64,000 nt of DNA, from NCBI RefSeq assembly GCF_001642475.1, contig NW_019174024.1, positions 1-64,000 of the forward strand, read 5' to 3'. How positions within the stretch are numbered: position 1 is the first letter of the stretch; every line of letters begins with the position of its first letter. Below the pieces are notes generated by a model that was not told where the DNA came from, ran no database searches, and worked only from the letters and a program-made list of their open reading frames with translations. This document shows positions 1 to 9,900 of this stretch, in pieces. Source of the DNA: Fonsecaea monophora (lineage: Eukaryota; Ascomycota; Eurotiomycetes; Chaetothyriales; Herpotrichiellaceae). The translations under genes and the position numbers were made by a program.

Positions 1-377
1 AGTCGTCGTTCATATCGTTAATACAATTTTGTGTTGTTCTCCTCGACTTTGCCGATGAGCTCGTCCAAGACGCCGCCGTAGACTGGGGTGTTGGACCAGA
101 GATCGTGCAGGGCGATGGCGGTGTAGCCGTTTGCGACCTGCCAGTAGCCCAGGCCGCTGATCAGACCGTCGTCCTGTTTCGAGGCCAGGAAGACGTTGAT
201 GGCCGCCTGGGTGATGCTGAGGGTCGAGTTTCCCTCCTGTATAAGAGACATATTGGCGTTCATGGTAGTAGTGTCGGGGCCGATGATCTTCTGGGCAGGC
301 TTTGATCCAGATCTCCAGCTTCCAAGAAGCAACAGAGCCTTGATTGGGCCGTAGCCCTCATATAGCAAACGAAGCAT
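1..377 (-). pseudogene. GH76-like glycoside hydrolase, partial and probably frameshifted
   Basis: The reading frame from an ATG at 377 contains a stretch typical of fungal secreted family 76 glycosidases (alpha-1,6-mannanase type): an AAINVFL segment, LISGLGYWQ, ANGYTAIALHDLW and a VEENN segment. It stops at 18-20. Removing one T at about 20-21 lets the frame continue as KLYNDMNDD, which is what this family shows next (an N-x-x-NDD block). So there is an apparent +1 frameshift, or a sequencing error, just before the window edge. The N-terminus has no convincing signal peptide, which the family normally has. A splice acceptor at about 301 (gcccag on the minus strand) could mean the true start lies in an upstream exon. 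The rest of the gene lies outside the window. Family assignment is fairly secure; the pseudogene status is tentative. Confidence 0.5.
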
Positions 378-465
378 GATTTGGTGATAGTCACAGAAAA
401 GCGCTTGATGTCGGTCCGCAGTCAATGCAGTCCACGAGCTCCGGGCCACGACAACCAGCTGTTGC

Positions 466-533
466 GCAAATGCAAATGCAAATGCAAATGCAAATGCAAA
501 TGCAAATGCAAATGCAAATGCAAATGCAAATGC
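466..533. repeat. Hexanucleotide tandem repeat (GCAAAT)11
   Basis: Eleven perfect copies of GCAAAT plus two bases, 89-156 bp upstream of the candidate GH76 ATG. Each junction creates the octamer ATGCAAAT. Perfect hexamers keep frame in all readings, so the tract also gives artefactual FA, MQ and CK dipeptide runs that I do not believe are translated. Confidence 0.95.
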
Positions 534-1144
534 GAAGTGATGCCGCGGACCTGTCACCTGTGACTGACTCCAGGAAAGAAATGCATTCACAGTCAAGACG
601 TTTCGGGTGAAGGGGGAGCAGGCGACCTAGCACCGTGACTTGCTGCAGTATCTGCGCGTCAGTCTCTCAAGGCGCCTCCGTCATGCTGGGTATCAAACCT
701 GTGCGATGGTATCCAGGGGGCGTCTGGTGGGCCGAGACACGGATCGGTCAAGGGGTGTTTGACACACGGCATGGACAGCATGGATGCGAGCAATCACCAA
801 ACGAACCAGGCACGACAGAAATGCACAAGGACGTCAGCGGACAGCCAACAGTTGAGTGAGGACCCAGTCGTCGCCGCCATTGCCGTCGTTTGTATGCGAG
901 GCAGAAATGGATGAGTCGGTGATAAAGACGTCGGCCATTTAAGAAGACCAGTGGAAGACCCACTTCAATCTTCCGATTGGACCAGGAATCGGATAGCAAC
1001 ATAACTGTTGCCGAATCAGGTAAGTGGATCAGTCCGCTATCTCCATTGTTGGCTCCTCTGGGAAGTTATCAACGTCCGGCCTCTAAGGCAGTGGCAGTGA
1101 TTATGAGGCACATATTTACAGGAAGGAAAATATATATCTATTAG

Positions 1145-1153
1145 TATATAAAG
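1145..1153 (+). promoter_or_regulatory. TATA box of the SDR gene
   Basis: TATATAAAG in an AT-rich island, about 86-94 bp upstream of the ATG at 1239. Spacing fits a TATA element followed by a short 5' UTR. Confidence 0.5.
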
Positions 1154-1238
1154 ATTGCAAAACATCTGGTGCTACAGGTCGATACTCCAGCTTTCATTCA
1201 CACTTCAAACGTCTCAACAGGGATCAATAACCACAACC

Positions 1239-2003
1239 ATGACTTCTTCCATGTCCACCATCCTCATCTTTGGAGGCACCGGTGGAATAGGTGAATCGTT
1301 CGCCCGAGCCTTTCACCGCATGGGCAAAAAGGTCATCATCACCGGGCGCCGCGAAGCCCGTCTTGTGCAACTGGCCAAGGAGCTGCCAGGTCTCGAAACC
1401 TATACCATGGACAACAGTGATCTGGCTGCTCTCCCAGGTCATGTCAAGACCATCCTTTCCAAATATCCTGACATTGACACAGTCTGGGTCAACTCCGGCA
1501 TCCAGTATCAGGGCAACTTCTTGTCTCTCGACAACTTCACCGATGAAAAGATCATCAAAGAGACAAACACCAACCTGACAGCACCCATAATCCTGGCCCG
1601 GCACTTCATCCCGCATCTGTTGTCTTTGGGGCGTGAGGCCACCTTCATAATCACTTCCTCGGGTCTCGGATACGTTCCGATGGGGTTGTTCCCCGTCTAT
1701 TGTCCCACGAAGGCTGCCGTACACTCTTTCCTTGTGGGACTTAGGGAGAGTCTTCATGGTACCAACGTCAACGTCATCGAAGTCGCCCCGCCGTACGTGC
1801 GAACCGACCTCGATGCCGAGAATCGATTGGACAAACTCGTGCCACCCATGGAGTTGGACGACTACACGAACAAGACGTTGGAGATCCTGCAGAAGCCGGC
1901 AAAGGAGATCAAGGAGGCGGGCGTTGGATTTGCAGAGCTGGTTTCCGGGAAATGGAGAGAGGCCTTTAATCCAGTGCTGGCAATGAGGCATTCAACCGGT
2001 TGA
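1239..2003 (+). CDS. Short-chain dehydrogenase/reductase, DltE-like
   Basis: A 254-residue single-exon classical SDR, the usual length for the family. It binds NAD(P)(H) and oxidises or reduces an unidentified alcohol or carbonyl, probably in the cytosol. The Rossmann motif GGTGGIG is at residues 12-18, followed by TGRR (35-38), which suggests NADP preference. The NSG motif has Asn85, the catalytic Ser is at 140/141 in ITSSGLGY, and the catalytic YxxxK is Tyr154/Lys158 (YCPTK). The sequence after Lys158 (VIEVAPPYVRTDL) resembles the bacterial DltE/COG3967 group. I chose the ATG at 1239 because it has an A-rich, CCACAACC-type context; 28 in-frame codons upstream do not look coding. It converges on the SLATT gene. 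The substrate cannot be deduced. Confidence 0.88.
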   Translation: MTSSMSTILIFGGTGGIGESFARAFHRMGKKVIITGRREARLVQLAKELPGLETYTMDNSDLAALPGHVKTILSKYPDIDTVWVNSGIQYQGNFLSLDNFTDEKIIKETNTNLTAPIILARHFIPHLLSLGREATFIITSSGLGYVPMGLFPVYCPTKAAVHSFLVGLRESLHGTNVNVIEVAPPYVRTDLDAENRLDKLVPPMELDDYTNKTLEILQKPAKEIKEAGVGFAELVSGKWREAFNPVLAMRHSTG

Positions 2004-2277
2004 TATGTGAGACTCTCCACGCAATCGATGCAAAAGATATTGAAGTTGTTTCTGGTGTATGCTTGTTATTAGTGAGGTGTTGAATATGTAGGCCATCTTC
2101 GCCTCTCTTCCTCTGCTAGTACATTCCGTGCTACGGTCCAGAAGGTACCGAGCCAAATACAATACCATATCCATGTCTACAAATTTCTCCTTTTGCAGAC
2201 ACTCGTTAATGCCACTTTATTCTTTCCCGCTAGAGCTTTGCTCTCCTGTGCCAGTCCCTCTACCAGCATCATGTGGT

Positions 2278-3474
2278 CTAGTCGTCCCCGTCCGGCGCAT
2301 CGCCTGCAACTTTCTTCAACGGTACGTTCGGGTCGCTGGCAGGCTCTGCATCGGGGTCATGTGGCGGTTGCTGCGGTTGCTCTTGTTGCTGTTCGTTTCC
2401 CTTCTGCTCTGGCTCGTCAGCGGCCTTTTCCTCTTTCTTTTTCGATTTCGAATTCTTTGCTTCGGACGATTCCCCAGACGATTCCCTGGACGATTCTCCA
2501 TCACTCTCTGAATCTCTGGCTTCTTTCTCTTTACCCTTCGTGTCCGCTTCTTTCTTTTCCTCATTCTTGTCTTCCTTCGGCTTCGGTTCCTCCTTCGGTT
2601 TGGGTGGCGCGGTGGCCGGGCTTTCGTCTGGGTCATGCACTGGTTGTGGTGCTGGTGCGGGCGTTGAACCAGACACAACGGCTGGACCTGGATTTGTCCC
2701 GACTACAGGGGCTGCGATGGGTGCTGGAACCGGCGTTGGCAATGGAGCAGGCGGCCCGCCCCCAATAGCAGCCCGATTCCTCAAAGTTGCTCCTGCATAG
2801 TTCCCATCCACGGTTCCCGTCATATACATGTCCGGGTTGTTGACGGTGTTGTTCCTTACGGCGCGATCATACAATCTGGTCAGCCTGGCCACTTCGCTTC
2901 TAACGGTCACGGCCGCCGCTCCCCTCTCGCCACTCTTCCTATCGCCAGTGTCGATATCATCATAGCCATTCACTCCTGTAGTGATGCCCAGCCACATCAC
3001 CTCCGAGTTCTCAATCTCGTCGACCACTCTCTCCAAATCATCCCGGTACATCCGTGCTCTCATCGGCTGGCCCCTGGATTTCAAATACGCAACAAGTCCC
3101 GCAATTATGGTGTTCATAGCCCCAAAAATGGTGATGAGTATGTGGCTTGATTCCGAGGCCCCCAAGGCGGTCAAGGCGGCGCCCAGAACGACCTGGGTCA
3201 GTAGCATTGTGTTGGACAGTGAGGCGGTCATGTAATATGTAAAACGCTGCTTGGAGAGTTGGCGAAGCGCTCTACCGTACAGGGACTTTGGTGGTATTTT
3301 CGAGGAAGGCCGCGGTTTACCGTCAGGGGTCGGGGCAGAGGATGGAACGCCGGTCATCATGCAGAACTGTGCGTGTGGATCGGTGGAAAAGTCGCTGGTG
3401 TCGCCATCGGGATAGCGAGGGGACCAGAGGAGAGGCGTGCGTTCAGAGGGCATCTTTGCCGATGGTATAAGCAT
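2278..3474 (-). CDS. Fungal SLATT-domain two-TM membrane protein
   Basis: A 398-residue protein. After a disordered N-terminus, residues about 70-165 match the fungal SLATT domain: an amphipathic FTYYMTASLSNT segment, two hydrophobic helices (about 85-105 and 111-131) separated by a short SESSH turn, then a charged helix with RARMYRDDLERVVDEIENSE. SLATT domains are two-helix membrane modules; in bacteria they are predicted pore-forming effectors of nucleotide-signalled defence systems. In fungi the function is not established. The C-terminal ~170 residues are low complexity: Pro/Ala-rich, then a Lys/Glu/Ser-rich stretch, ending in Gln/Pro. An alternative start at 3453 (MPSERTPLL) is equally plausible. 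The neighbours give no functional clue. Confidence 0.8.
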   Translation of the reverse strand: MLIPSAKMPSERTPLLWSPRYPDGDTSDFSTDPHAQFCMMTGVPSSAPTPDGKPRPSSKIPPKSLYGRALRQLSKQRFTYYMTASLSNTMLLTQVVLGAALTALGASESSHILITIFGAMNTIIAGLVAYLKSRGQPMRARMYRDDLERVVDEIENSEVMWLGITTGVNGYDDIDTGDRKSGERGAAAVTVRSEVARLTRLYDRAVRNNTVNNPDMYMTGTVDGNYAGATLRNRAAIGGGPPAPLPTPVPAPIAAPVVGTNPGPAVVSGSTPAPAPQPVHDPDESPATAPPKPKEEPKPKEDKNEEKKEADTKGKEKEARDSESDGESSRESSGESSEAKNSKSKKKEEKAADEPEQKGNEQQQEQPQQPPHDPDAEPASDPNVPLKKVAGDAPDGDD

Positions 3475-4759
3475 GAGTCTGTGTGTCTTCGAACTCCTCT
3501 AGCGATCTGGAGATTGAGTCGTGTCTGCTTTTGTGTCGTTGTGGTTGTGTGACCGATATCTCGACCCCGCCGAAGTTTACCTCGTGCCTGGCCCACAGCG
3601 ATCTTGATTGCTAGATGATGGCTCGCTTCGCGCAAAGATTGAAACTGCTGTGACCAGCTGCGCCGCGTCCTTGATTGCACGCCCCGAACAAATCTCCTGC
3701 TCAACGCCAACAATATTCCCACAATTCAAAAAACCGTGACGTAGTCTTTCAAACAAGGCAAGAGCTAGGCGGTCGTGACTGACATCCCCTCTCTATCCCG
3801 AGAGGACAACCGTCGGATCATCTCAGATATCAGGGAGAGAACGAAGGGCAAGCGGCCAGCCAAAAACAAAAGCATGTGAGAAGAGGAAGAGCTGGGGAGA
3901 GAAAAAAAAAGGGTTCGAGTCCAGCTTTGCTTCTGCTTGCCCCCAAGACCTCAGGTTGATCATCTCGCGCAACCATCCCAAGCGACCCAAGACGCGCAGT
4001 TAAACCTGTCTCGGCGCTAGCCCACCTCGCCGTCTACCGCGCCGTCGCAACCCACGAGCCCCCCAGCTGGATCTCACTGGCCCACATTTCCCATGCCTTA
4101 TCGCTTGCATCACATCACAGCCACCCCTGCTCTCCATGAAGAAAGGCGACCTGACGATCCCCTGTCTCCACCAAGGGGAAAATCCTAGATCGAACCAACG
4201 ACGGATCAGCTGCAGCAGCAACCCATGTACCACTGCGCAAAATAGATCCCCGTAGTAGGAGTACTATATATGAGAGTCCAAAGGGCAGAGAACCAGTGCC
4301 GAAGAGGAGAACGAGGTATACCGCGACAATATCCCAGAGGGCGGAAGAGGCAGGGCCATCATGTCGGGATCAAAAGGATAGAATCATTAAAGCTATTCCA
4401 TTTATATCTTATCATTCGTAACTAAGGCGTAATACCTGCTCATCATATCAAGATCTGCTTCCAACATTCATGGCCCTCAAAGGAGTTAGAACACCCGCTC
4501 AAAACAACATTGCAACCAGTTTGCACCCGGAAAGTTCTTCCTCTCTAGTACCCTGAATATAGACGAATATCCATCAGTTGCGCCCCTGCGCCCAGTCAAA
4601 AGAGAACAATACCGAAAGTAACTTGGCTGCTCCATAGACCCCCAGCCTTGTCCTGCTGGGAAGAATTGTCGTCGTCGTCGTCGTCGTCGTCAGTCGCATC
4701 CCGTGGCCGCAATCTCCACCGACCCCGTTCATTTTGTTGCGGTGTTCTCGTGGGTATCC
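3475..4759. other. Intergenic, SLATT promoter and BTB 3' flank
   Basis: No supported gene. Contains a purine-rich tract near 3880-3915 and a (GTC)8 microsatellite at 4668-4691. Confidence 0.6.
4668..4691. repeat. (GTC)8 trinucleotide repeat
   Basis: Eight perfect copies, about 70 bp downstream of the BTB gene stop, so probably in its 3' UTR. It would read as poly-Asp on the minus strand if translated, but lies beyond the stop codon. Confidence 0.9.
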
Positions 4760-6238
4760 CTACCACCCGGAGCCAGGATGCCATCCGCCTAAACTCGACG
4801 ACGAGCCACCCATCCAACCGGCCTGCGCCTGCTGATTTCTGGCCAAGTTCTGCAGAATCACCGCGGGATGCGTGCTGGGACTCCCTCCCATGCCTTGTCC
4901 CAGGGGCCGACTACCCGTAGTGCTCTTCCCCGCCGTGGCAGATGTCGACCTTGGTTTCGAGTCGCATTGCGTGGTGGAATGAACGTGGTACGCGCAGCCC
5001 TTGTCCCTCGCAGGGTCGCCAAACTTTTCGATTTGCCATTGCCATACCTTGCGCATGATCAACAGCGACAATTCCGGGATCTTGAAGAGCTCTTCAAACT
5101 CTGCGCGGCTGTCCTCCCCGACGTTTTTCCTGAGATGGTCATGGTAATGACGCGGAAAGGTCATCATGTGATGGACGAGGTGCTCGATGAAGAATCGTTT
5201 CAGCGGCGACTTGTGTGGACCATGGAGGTGGACGAGAGCGAGAGCCGCATAGCTTGGGCGGGGCACCAGGTGTGATGTTGAGTCGGATCCTGCGTGAGCA
5301 TCTCTATCTCTGTCTGCAGCTGTTCCTGATAGGCCGAGGCTCGTGCGGGTGGAATCTCTGCTGCTGTGTCCGCAATTGATGATGTGATGGAAGTGACTAT
5401 GATTGTGCCCACTTCCACTGGCACTGGCACTCGTGCTCGCACTGGTGGTGGTACCGGAACTGGTACTCAATCGATAATGCGTCCGTATGCAATCCATGAT
5501 TCCATTCTGCAGTTCCTCCATGCCGAATTTATCCGCCATGCAATACGCAGCAGATATATCACACATATCCAACCCGCAGAGTCCCCTCGCAGCCGCGGCA
5601 CTGCCACCACTGCCCGCACTGGTCCCAAAAGAAGGCAGTCTTCCTCTGTAAATCCACTCCACCACTATGCTGAAGGCCTTTGGGTCGTCCTCTGGAAGGT
5701 ACATTTCGTTCTTATAACCCTCGTCGAACCGGTTCTTTTGGAGGCATTTCTCCATGAAGGGGGAGCGTTCGCAGATGAGATCGCGATGAAGATGGAAACG
5801 TTTACGCTTGGGGCCGACGTGGACGGTGACGATCTCGGAAGTGGTGAAGCTGACGCAAAACCGGATCAGAATATTAGCGGGAACGGTTTTTCTCCTGTGC
5901 AAAGTGCCCGACGGCGGGTGGGTGGTCGAGAAAGACACAGCTTGGGAATCCAATGGAGATGGGACTCACTTGTCTACCTCGTCATCGTCATCATCATCAT
6001 CCTCTTCCTCTTCCTCGTCGCCCTCGCCGTCGTCCTCGACTTCCACTGGTGGCTCCTCGGGCTCGGCGGGGCCATTGCTCACTACTGCGGGCTTCTCTTG
6101 TTTTATTGTAACGGTCTCCCGCCTCGATCCGTCGTTGGCGGTAATTCTGACCTTTGACTTCCCCTTTTGTGCTGCGGCTGCGGCTGCGTGCTCCTCCACT
6201 CGCGGACTATGCGTCCGGGTCGGGGCTGATTGATTCAT
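4760..6238 (-). CDS. BTB/POZ domain protein
   Basis: CDS complement(4760..5849, 5970..6238), 452 aa. Exon 1 encodes an Ala-rich, then strongly acidic, disordered N-terminus (Asp/Glu run at about residues 72-88). A 120-nt intron (gtgagt...gcgtcag) joins in frame to give VDNFTTSEIVTVHVG. The BTB fold follows at about 93-165, with the typical FHLHRDLICERSPFM, LPEDDPKAFSIVVEWIYRG pattern. A second conserved block (LFKIPELSLLIMRKV) lies near residue 350. A Ser/Thr/Gly/His-rich linker sits between them. Fungal BTB proteins of this type are protein-interaction modules, sometimes Cullin-3 adaptors; no partner is evident here. The start at 6238 is the first ATG in the exon 1 frame that follows a stop-rich region. 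Confidence 0.85.
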
Positions 6239-6937
6239 AGTTGTGTGCTCGGCAACCCTTCGAGCCGCAAGAGAGAAGAGAGAGGTCCAGGTGATGTGAA
6301 ACGGGTAACAAGGCTGCGGTGAGCGAGGTACATGCACTGGGAGAATAAGCCCGAGCCCGAAACCAGAGATTGACACACCACACACCACGAAAGAGAGCCC
6401 GGAATTTCAACCGGTGGGGCTTGTTCGATGGCGCCAAAGGCCCACCGGCTGATCCGCGGACCGATACTGTTGGTACCTACTCGGCAGCTCCTCTTCGGGA
6501 CTCGTTCCGCAGCCATCTATTATTTTATTATTACCCGAGCATCAAGTGATAACCGGCGCTTCTACACCCTCGGACGGTATTTGAACTTCTTGTACTTTTT
6601 ATTCCGAACCGGACATCTGATCGCCGCAACGAAACCCGTCGGCCCACTGTCAATAGGCTTAAGCTGTACTAGTCCGTCGCAGCCATCTGCCTGCGCTATA
6701 GTGAGAGTGATATTCAACCCCCTTGAATCCCCCAAAGTATGATGATACAAGGATAGCCCAAAAAACCAAAGAAACACAGCAGAAGCAACGGTGACCACCT
6801 TGCCTAGCTCCAGATATGCAAGGCTCGTCCCGTCTCTCCCCTTTCACTCACTCAGTAGGTCTACATTCGACTTTGCCTCGCACTTTGGGCTGATACCAGG
6901 GCTGCGTCAGTTTCAATCCAATACCCATGACGCGAAC
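6239..6937. other. Intergenic between BTB and apsB genes
   Basis: Promoter of the BTB gene and 3' flank of apsB. No conserved frame or repeat seen. Confidence 0.55.
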
Positions 6938-9900
6938 CTAGCGCTTCCTCGCTCCTCCAATACCGTGCGCTGGCCCGTGCGCACCGAACGCCGCTTCTTG
7001 CATGTGCTCAGAGTCGGCGCCAGGGGGTGGCGGCGGTAATGTCAGGGGAGGCGGCGAGATCGCATGGCCTACATCGAAACCGGCGTCGGCGCTGACCTTC
7101 CTGACCCTTTCTCGCTCCAATTCGCGTCGCAGTTCTTCATTCACCGCGTCTCTTTCTTCCAGTCTTCTCCTCGCGCCACTTCGATCCAGGAGCCTGGCCT
7201 CCCGCTCGGCTTTCAACCTCCTCTCCAATTCTCGGAGGCGATGGATCCATTTCTCCTGACCCTGACCGCCGCCCACACTTACCGCGGTAATACTCGCTAT
7301 GTCCGAGCCTGACGCGGTGCTTGGTGGTGCAGGAGGGGCCTCTCGTGGAGGTGGTGGCAGGGAGAACTTTCCGTCGGCTGGGGCGTTGAAGGGCCCCGCC
7401 GGAATCATCAGGCCACCACGGTCGCGTTCGCCGCCCTGGGTATATCCTGAGTGACGGCTAGAGATGGAATTAGAGCGCAAAGAGGTCACGTCGCCGCCCA
7501 TGCTGGCGAGATGCTCCACAATCCCGGTGGAATGATGTCGGTGCAGCTCCATAGTCCGAGTGCGCCTCATGCTTGACGATCGGGCTGGAACTCCAACACC
7601 GCCATTCGCTGCCCCGTCAACCTGACCGGGTCCCTCATTTGACATGATACTCGAATATCCAGATGCCCGGCTCTCGTTCCTGTCTCGCCGGTGGTGTAGA
7701 TTGTGATGTGCCTGTTGCTGTTGGAGGAGCTGGAGCTCGGCCTTTAGTAACCGATTCTCACCCTTCAGTTTGCTGATCTCAGGAGTCCTGCTGGATTTCG
7801 GCGTTCGAGCTCCGGTGTCTATGCGACTTTCCATTTCCGACATCTTGATCTTCATCTGCTCCCAACTCTCTTCGATACGTTCCAGCTTCCGGGTCCGTAC
7901 TTCGAGGGTTTGCTCCAGTGCCTGGTATTCCTTATATAGCTCGCGTTCGACGCGTTTGATCTTTTCTTTGAAAGTGGATAGAGTGCCCTCGACCTGCTTT
8001 GCAGCCAACAGCAAATTCCGGCTGAAGCCTGGCCAGAAGAGCATGTTTCCAATCACCTCTTGAGAAGGGAGGTTGCCATTGATCAAACTATTGTTGTGAG
8101 CCCAATCTGGCCCACACATGGCAGATAGCCTCTTCCAGAGGTTTAGCAACACCTGGTTTCTCTCCGACAGTTGATCTTTGAGTTGGGTTTCCATCTGTGC
8201 CATCCGCTTCCTGTCATTCTGACGAAGTCCTTCTAGCTCGGTAATCCTGGTGGATGCAGATGTGAGCGCCCTCGTGGTCGAGTTATGACCCTTGTTGGTC
8301 TTCTCAAAGTCGACCTTGTCTTGTCGTCGGCCTGCCTTCTCACGCTCATAGGCATCTGCCAATTTTCGGCATTCATGGCTCGTCGACTCCAGCAACGCGT
8401 CACGATCAGCAAGCAGATTTTCCGTCTGATCCAGTCGTCTTCGGACAGACTCAAGCTCAACGGTTGTCTGATCCAATTCGCGGCGCATCTTGGTGACTGC
8501 ACTGATCAAGCTCGATCTAGAGCTGTTCGGGTCTCCAATGATGTTTCGTAGACTCTCCTCCAACTCGGACAGTCGCTCCTGGTACGATTTGGCTTCAATG
8601 TCACGAGCCGATAGTGCCTTGCGGACTTTTCGGAGTTCATCCTTTGCCCCAGAAGCTTCCCGATTGAGATCGTTGATGACTCTCTGGACCTCTTGCTTCT
8701 CTTGGCTGGCAACTGCATCTCGTTGAGCACGCTCTTCATTGATCCGCCGTTCGAGTTCCCTACTCTTGTCCCTTTCGGATTCCAAGTTAAGGTGTACCTT
8801 CTTGAGCAGCGACTCTAGATCGCCAATCTTGATCTTGTCGGCGTCTTGCTCCTCGCGTAGGAATGCAATCTCATTATGACTGCTCTCCTGTTGCACCGTC
8901 AATCTTTGCACTTTACTTTCAGCCTCGCCGAGAGTCTTTTCCAGATTCTCAAGCTCACGATTGGCGTCATCAAGCTCTGCTTTGACTGACTGGTACCGTG
9001 CCAGATTTTGCTGTGCATCTTCCTCGAGGCGGACGAGGCCTTCCGCAGCAGATCGCATCTCGGCCTGCAACGCCTTGACATTCTCCACCTGGGCTTTCAG
9101 TTCGCCTTCGAGTTTGGCACATTCCTCTGCCTTGGCATCAAGCTCGTCTCCCAGGCCGTCGATTTCCTCCTGGGCCTCACTCTTCAGCTGTTGAAAGGCT
9201 TGATCTTGTTCCTCGGCGTCGCGCAGGGCATTGTCGCGCTCTTGAGTCAACAAATGGAGCTCTTCATTGAATTGATCCGCGTCTGCTTGCGCCTGGGCAT
9301 CCACAGCATCAAGCTCTGCAAGTGCTTCGTCAAATTGATTCTGAAGGTTCTGGTTTTCGAGTTTCAACTGGGACACTTCATCGCGAAGCTCATTGATCCT
9401 GGTCTCGAGAACCTCGCGCTCTTGGTCGCTCATCCGAGACAACCTCGTTCCATTGCTTGCCCGGGAATGGGACCTTGCTCTGGACGCCGACCGGTCGAGA
9501 ATACTGTCACCAGCCACAGACCGAAGACCGCCCATCCGGCCGAGTTTCAAATCTTCGATTTCCTGGTACAGCCGCTCTTTTTCCTTGTTCCGAGATGTCA
9601 GGGTGGAAGCTTGCGCGCCAATCATCTTCTGCAGTTCCGAAACCTCATGTCTGAGTCTCTCAATCTCTGCGTCTTTGGCATTTGCTGCTTCGACACTACT
9701 AGACCTCGAAACAACCGAGCCTCCGATCTTGATCTTGCGCGAGTTGGACTTTGCAGACACGAACGTCTCACTTCTTAGCTTCGCAACCTCTTCCCGAAGC
9801 CTTTTGTTCTCCTCTTCCGACTGCTCACGCGCAATGGTCTCTGCCTCGAGCATATCTTTCCACATATCACGCTCTTCCCTTGAACCGACATCGGAAGCTG

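Larger units (their letters stand above)
378..1238. other. Divergent intergenic region, GH76 remnant / SDR gene
   Basis: Holds the hexamer repeat and the SDR promoter. Apart from these I see no conserved reading frame. Confidence 0.6.

Noticed and set aside
391..633. Open frames of dipeptide repeats (FA, MQ, CK, IC) over the hexamer tract
   Set aside because: They arise because a 6-bp repeat stays open in several frames; none has non-repeat homology.
1224..1991. 255-codon minus-strand frame opposite the SDR gene
   Set aside because: A shadow of the SDR; no family features.
3880..3930. GGTTCGAGTCC, a possible tRNA T-loop
   Set aside because: No acceptor, D or anticodon stems can be formed around it.
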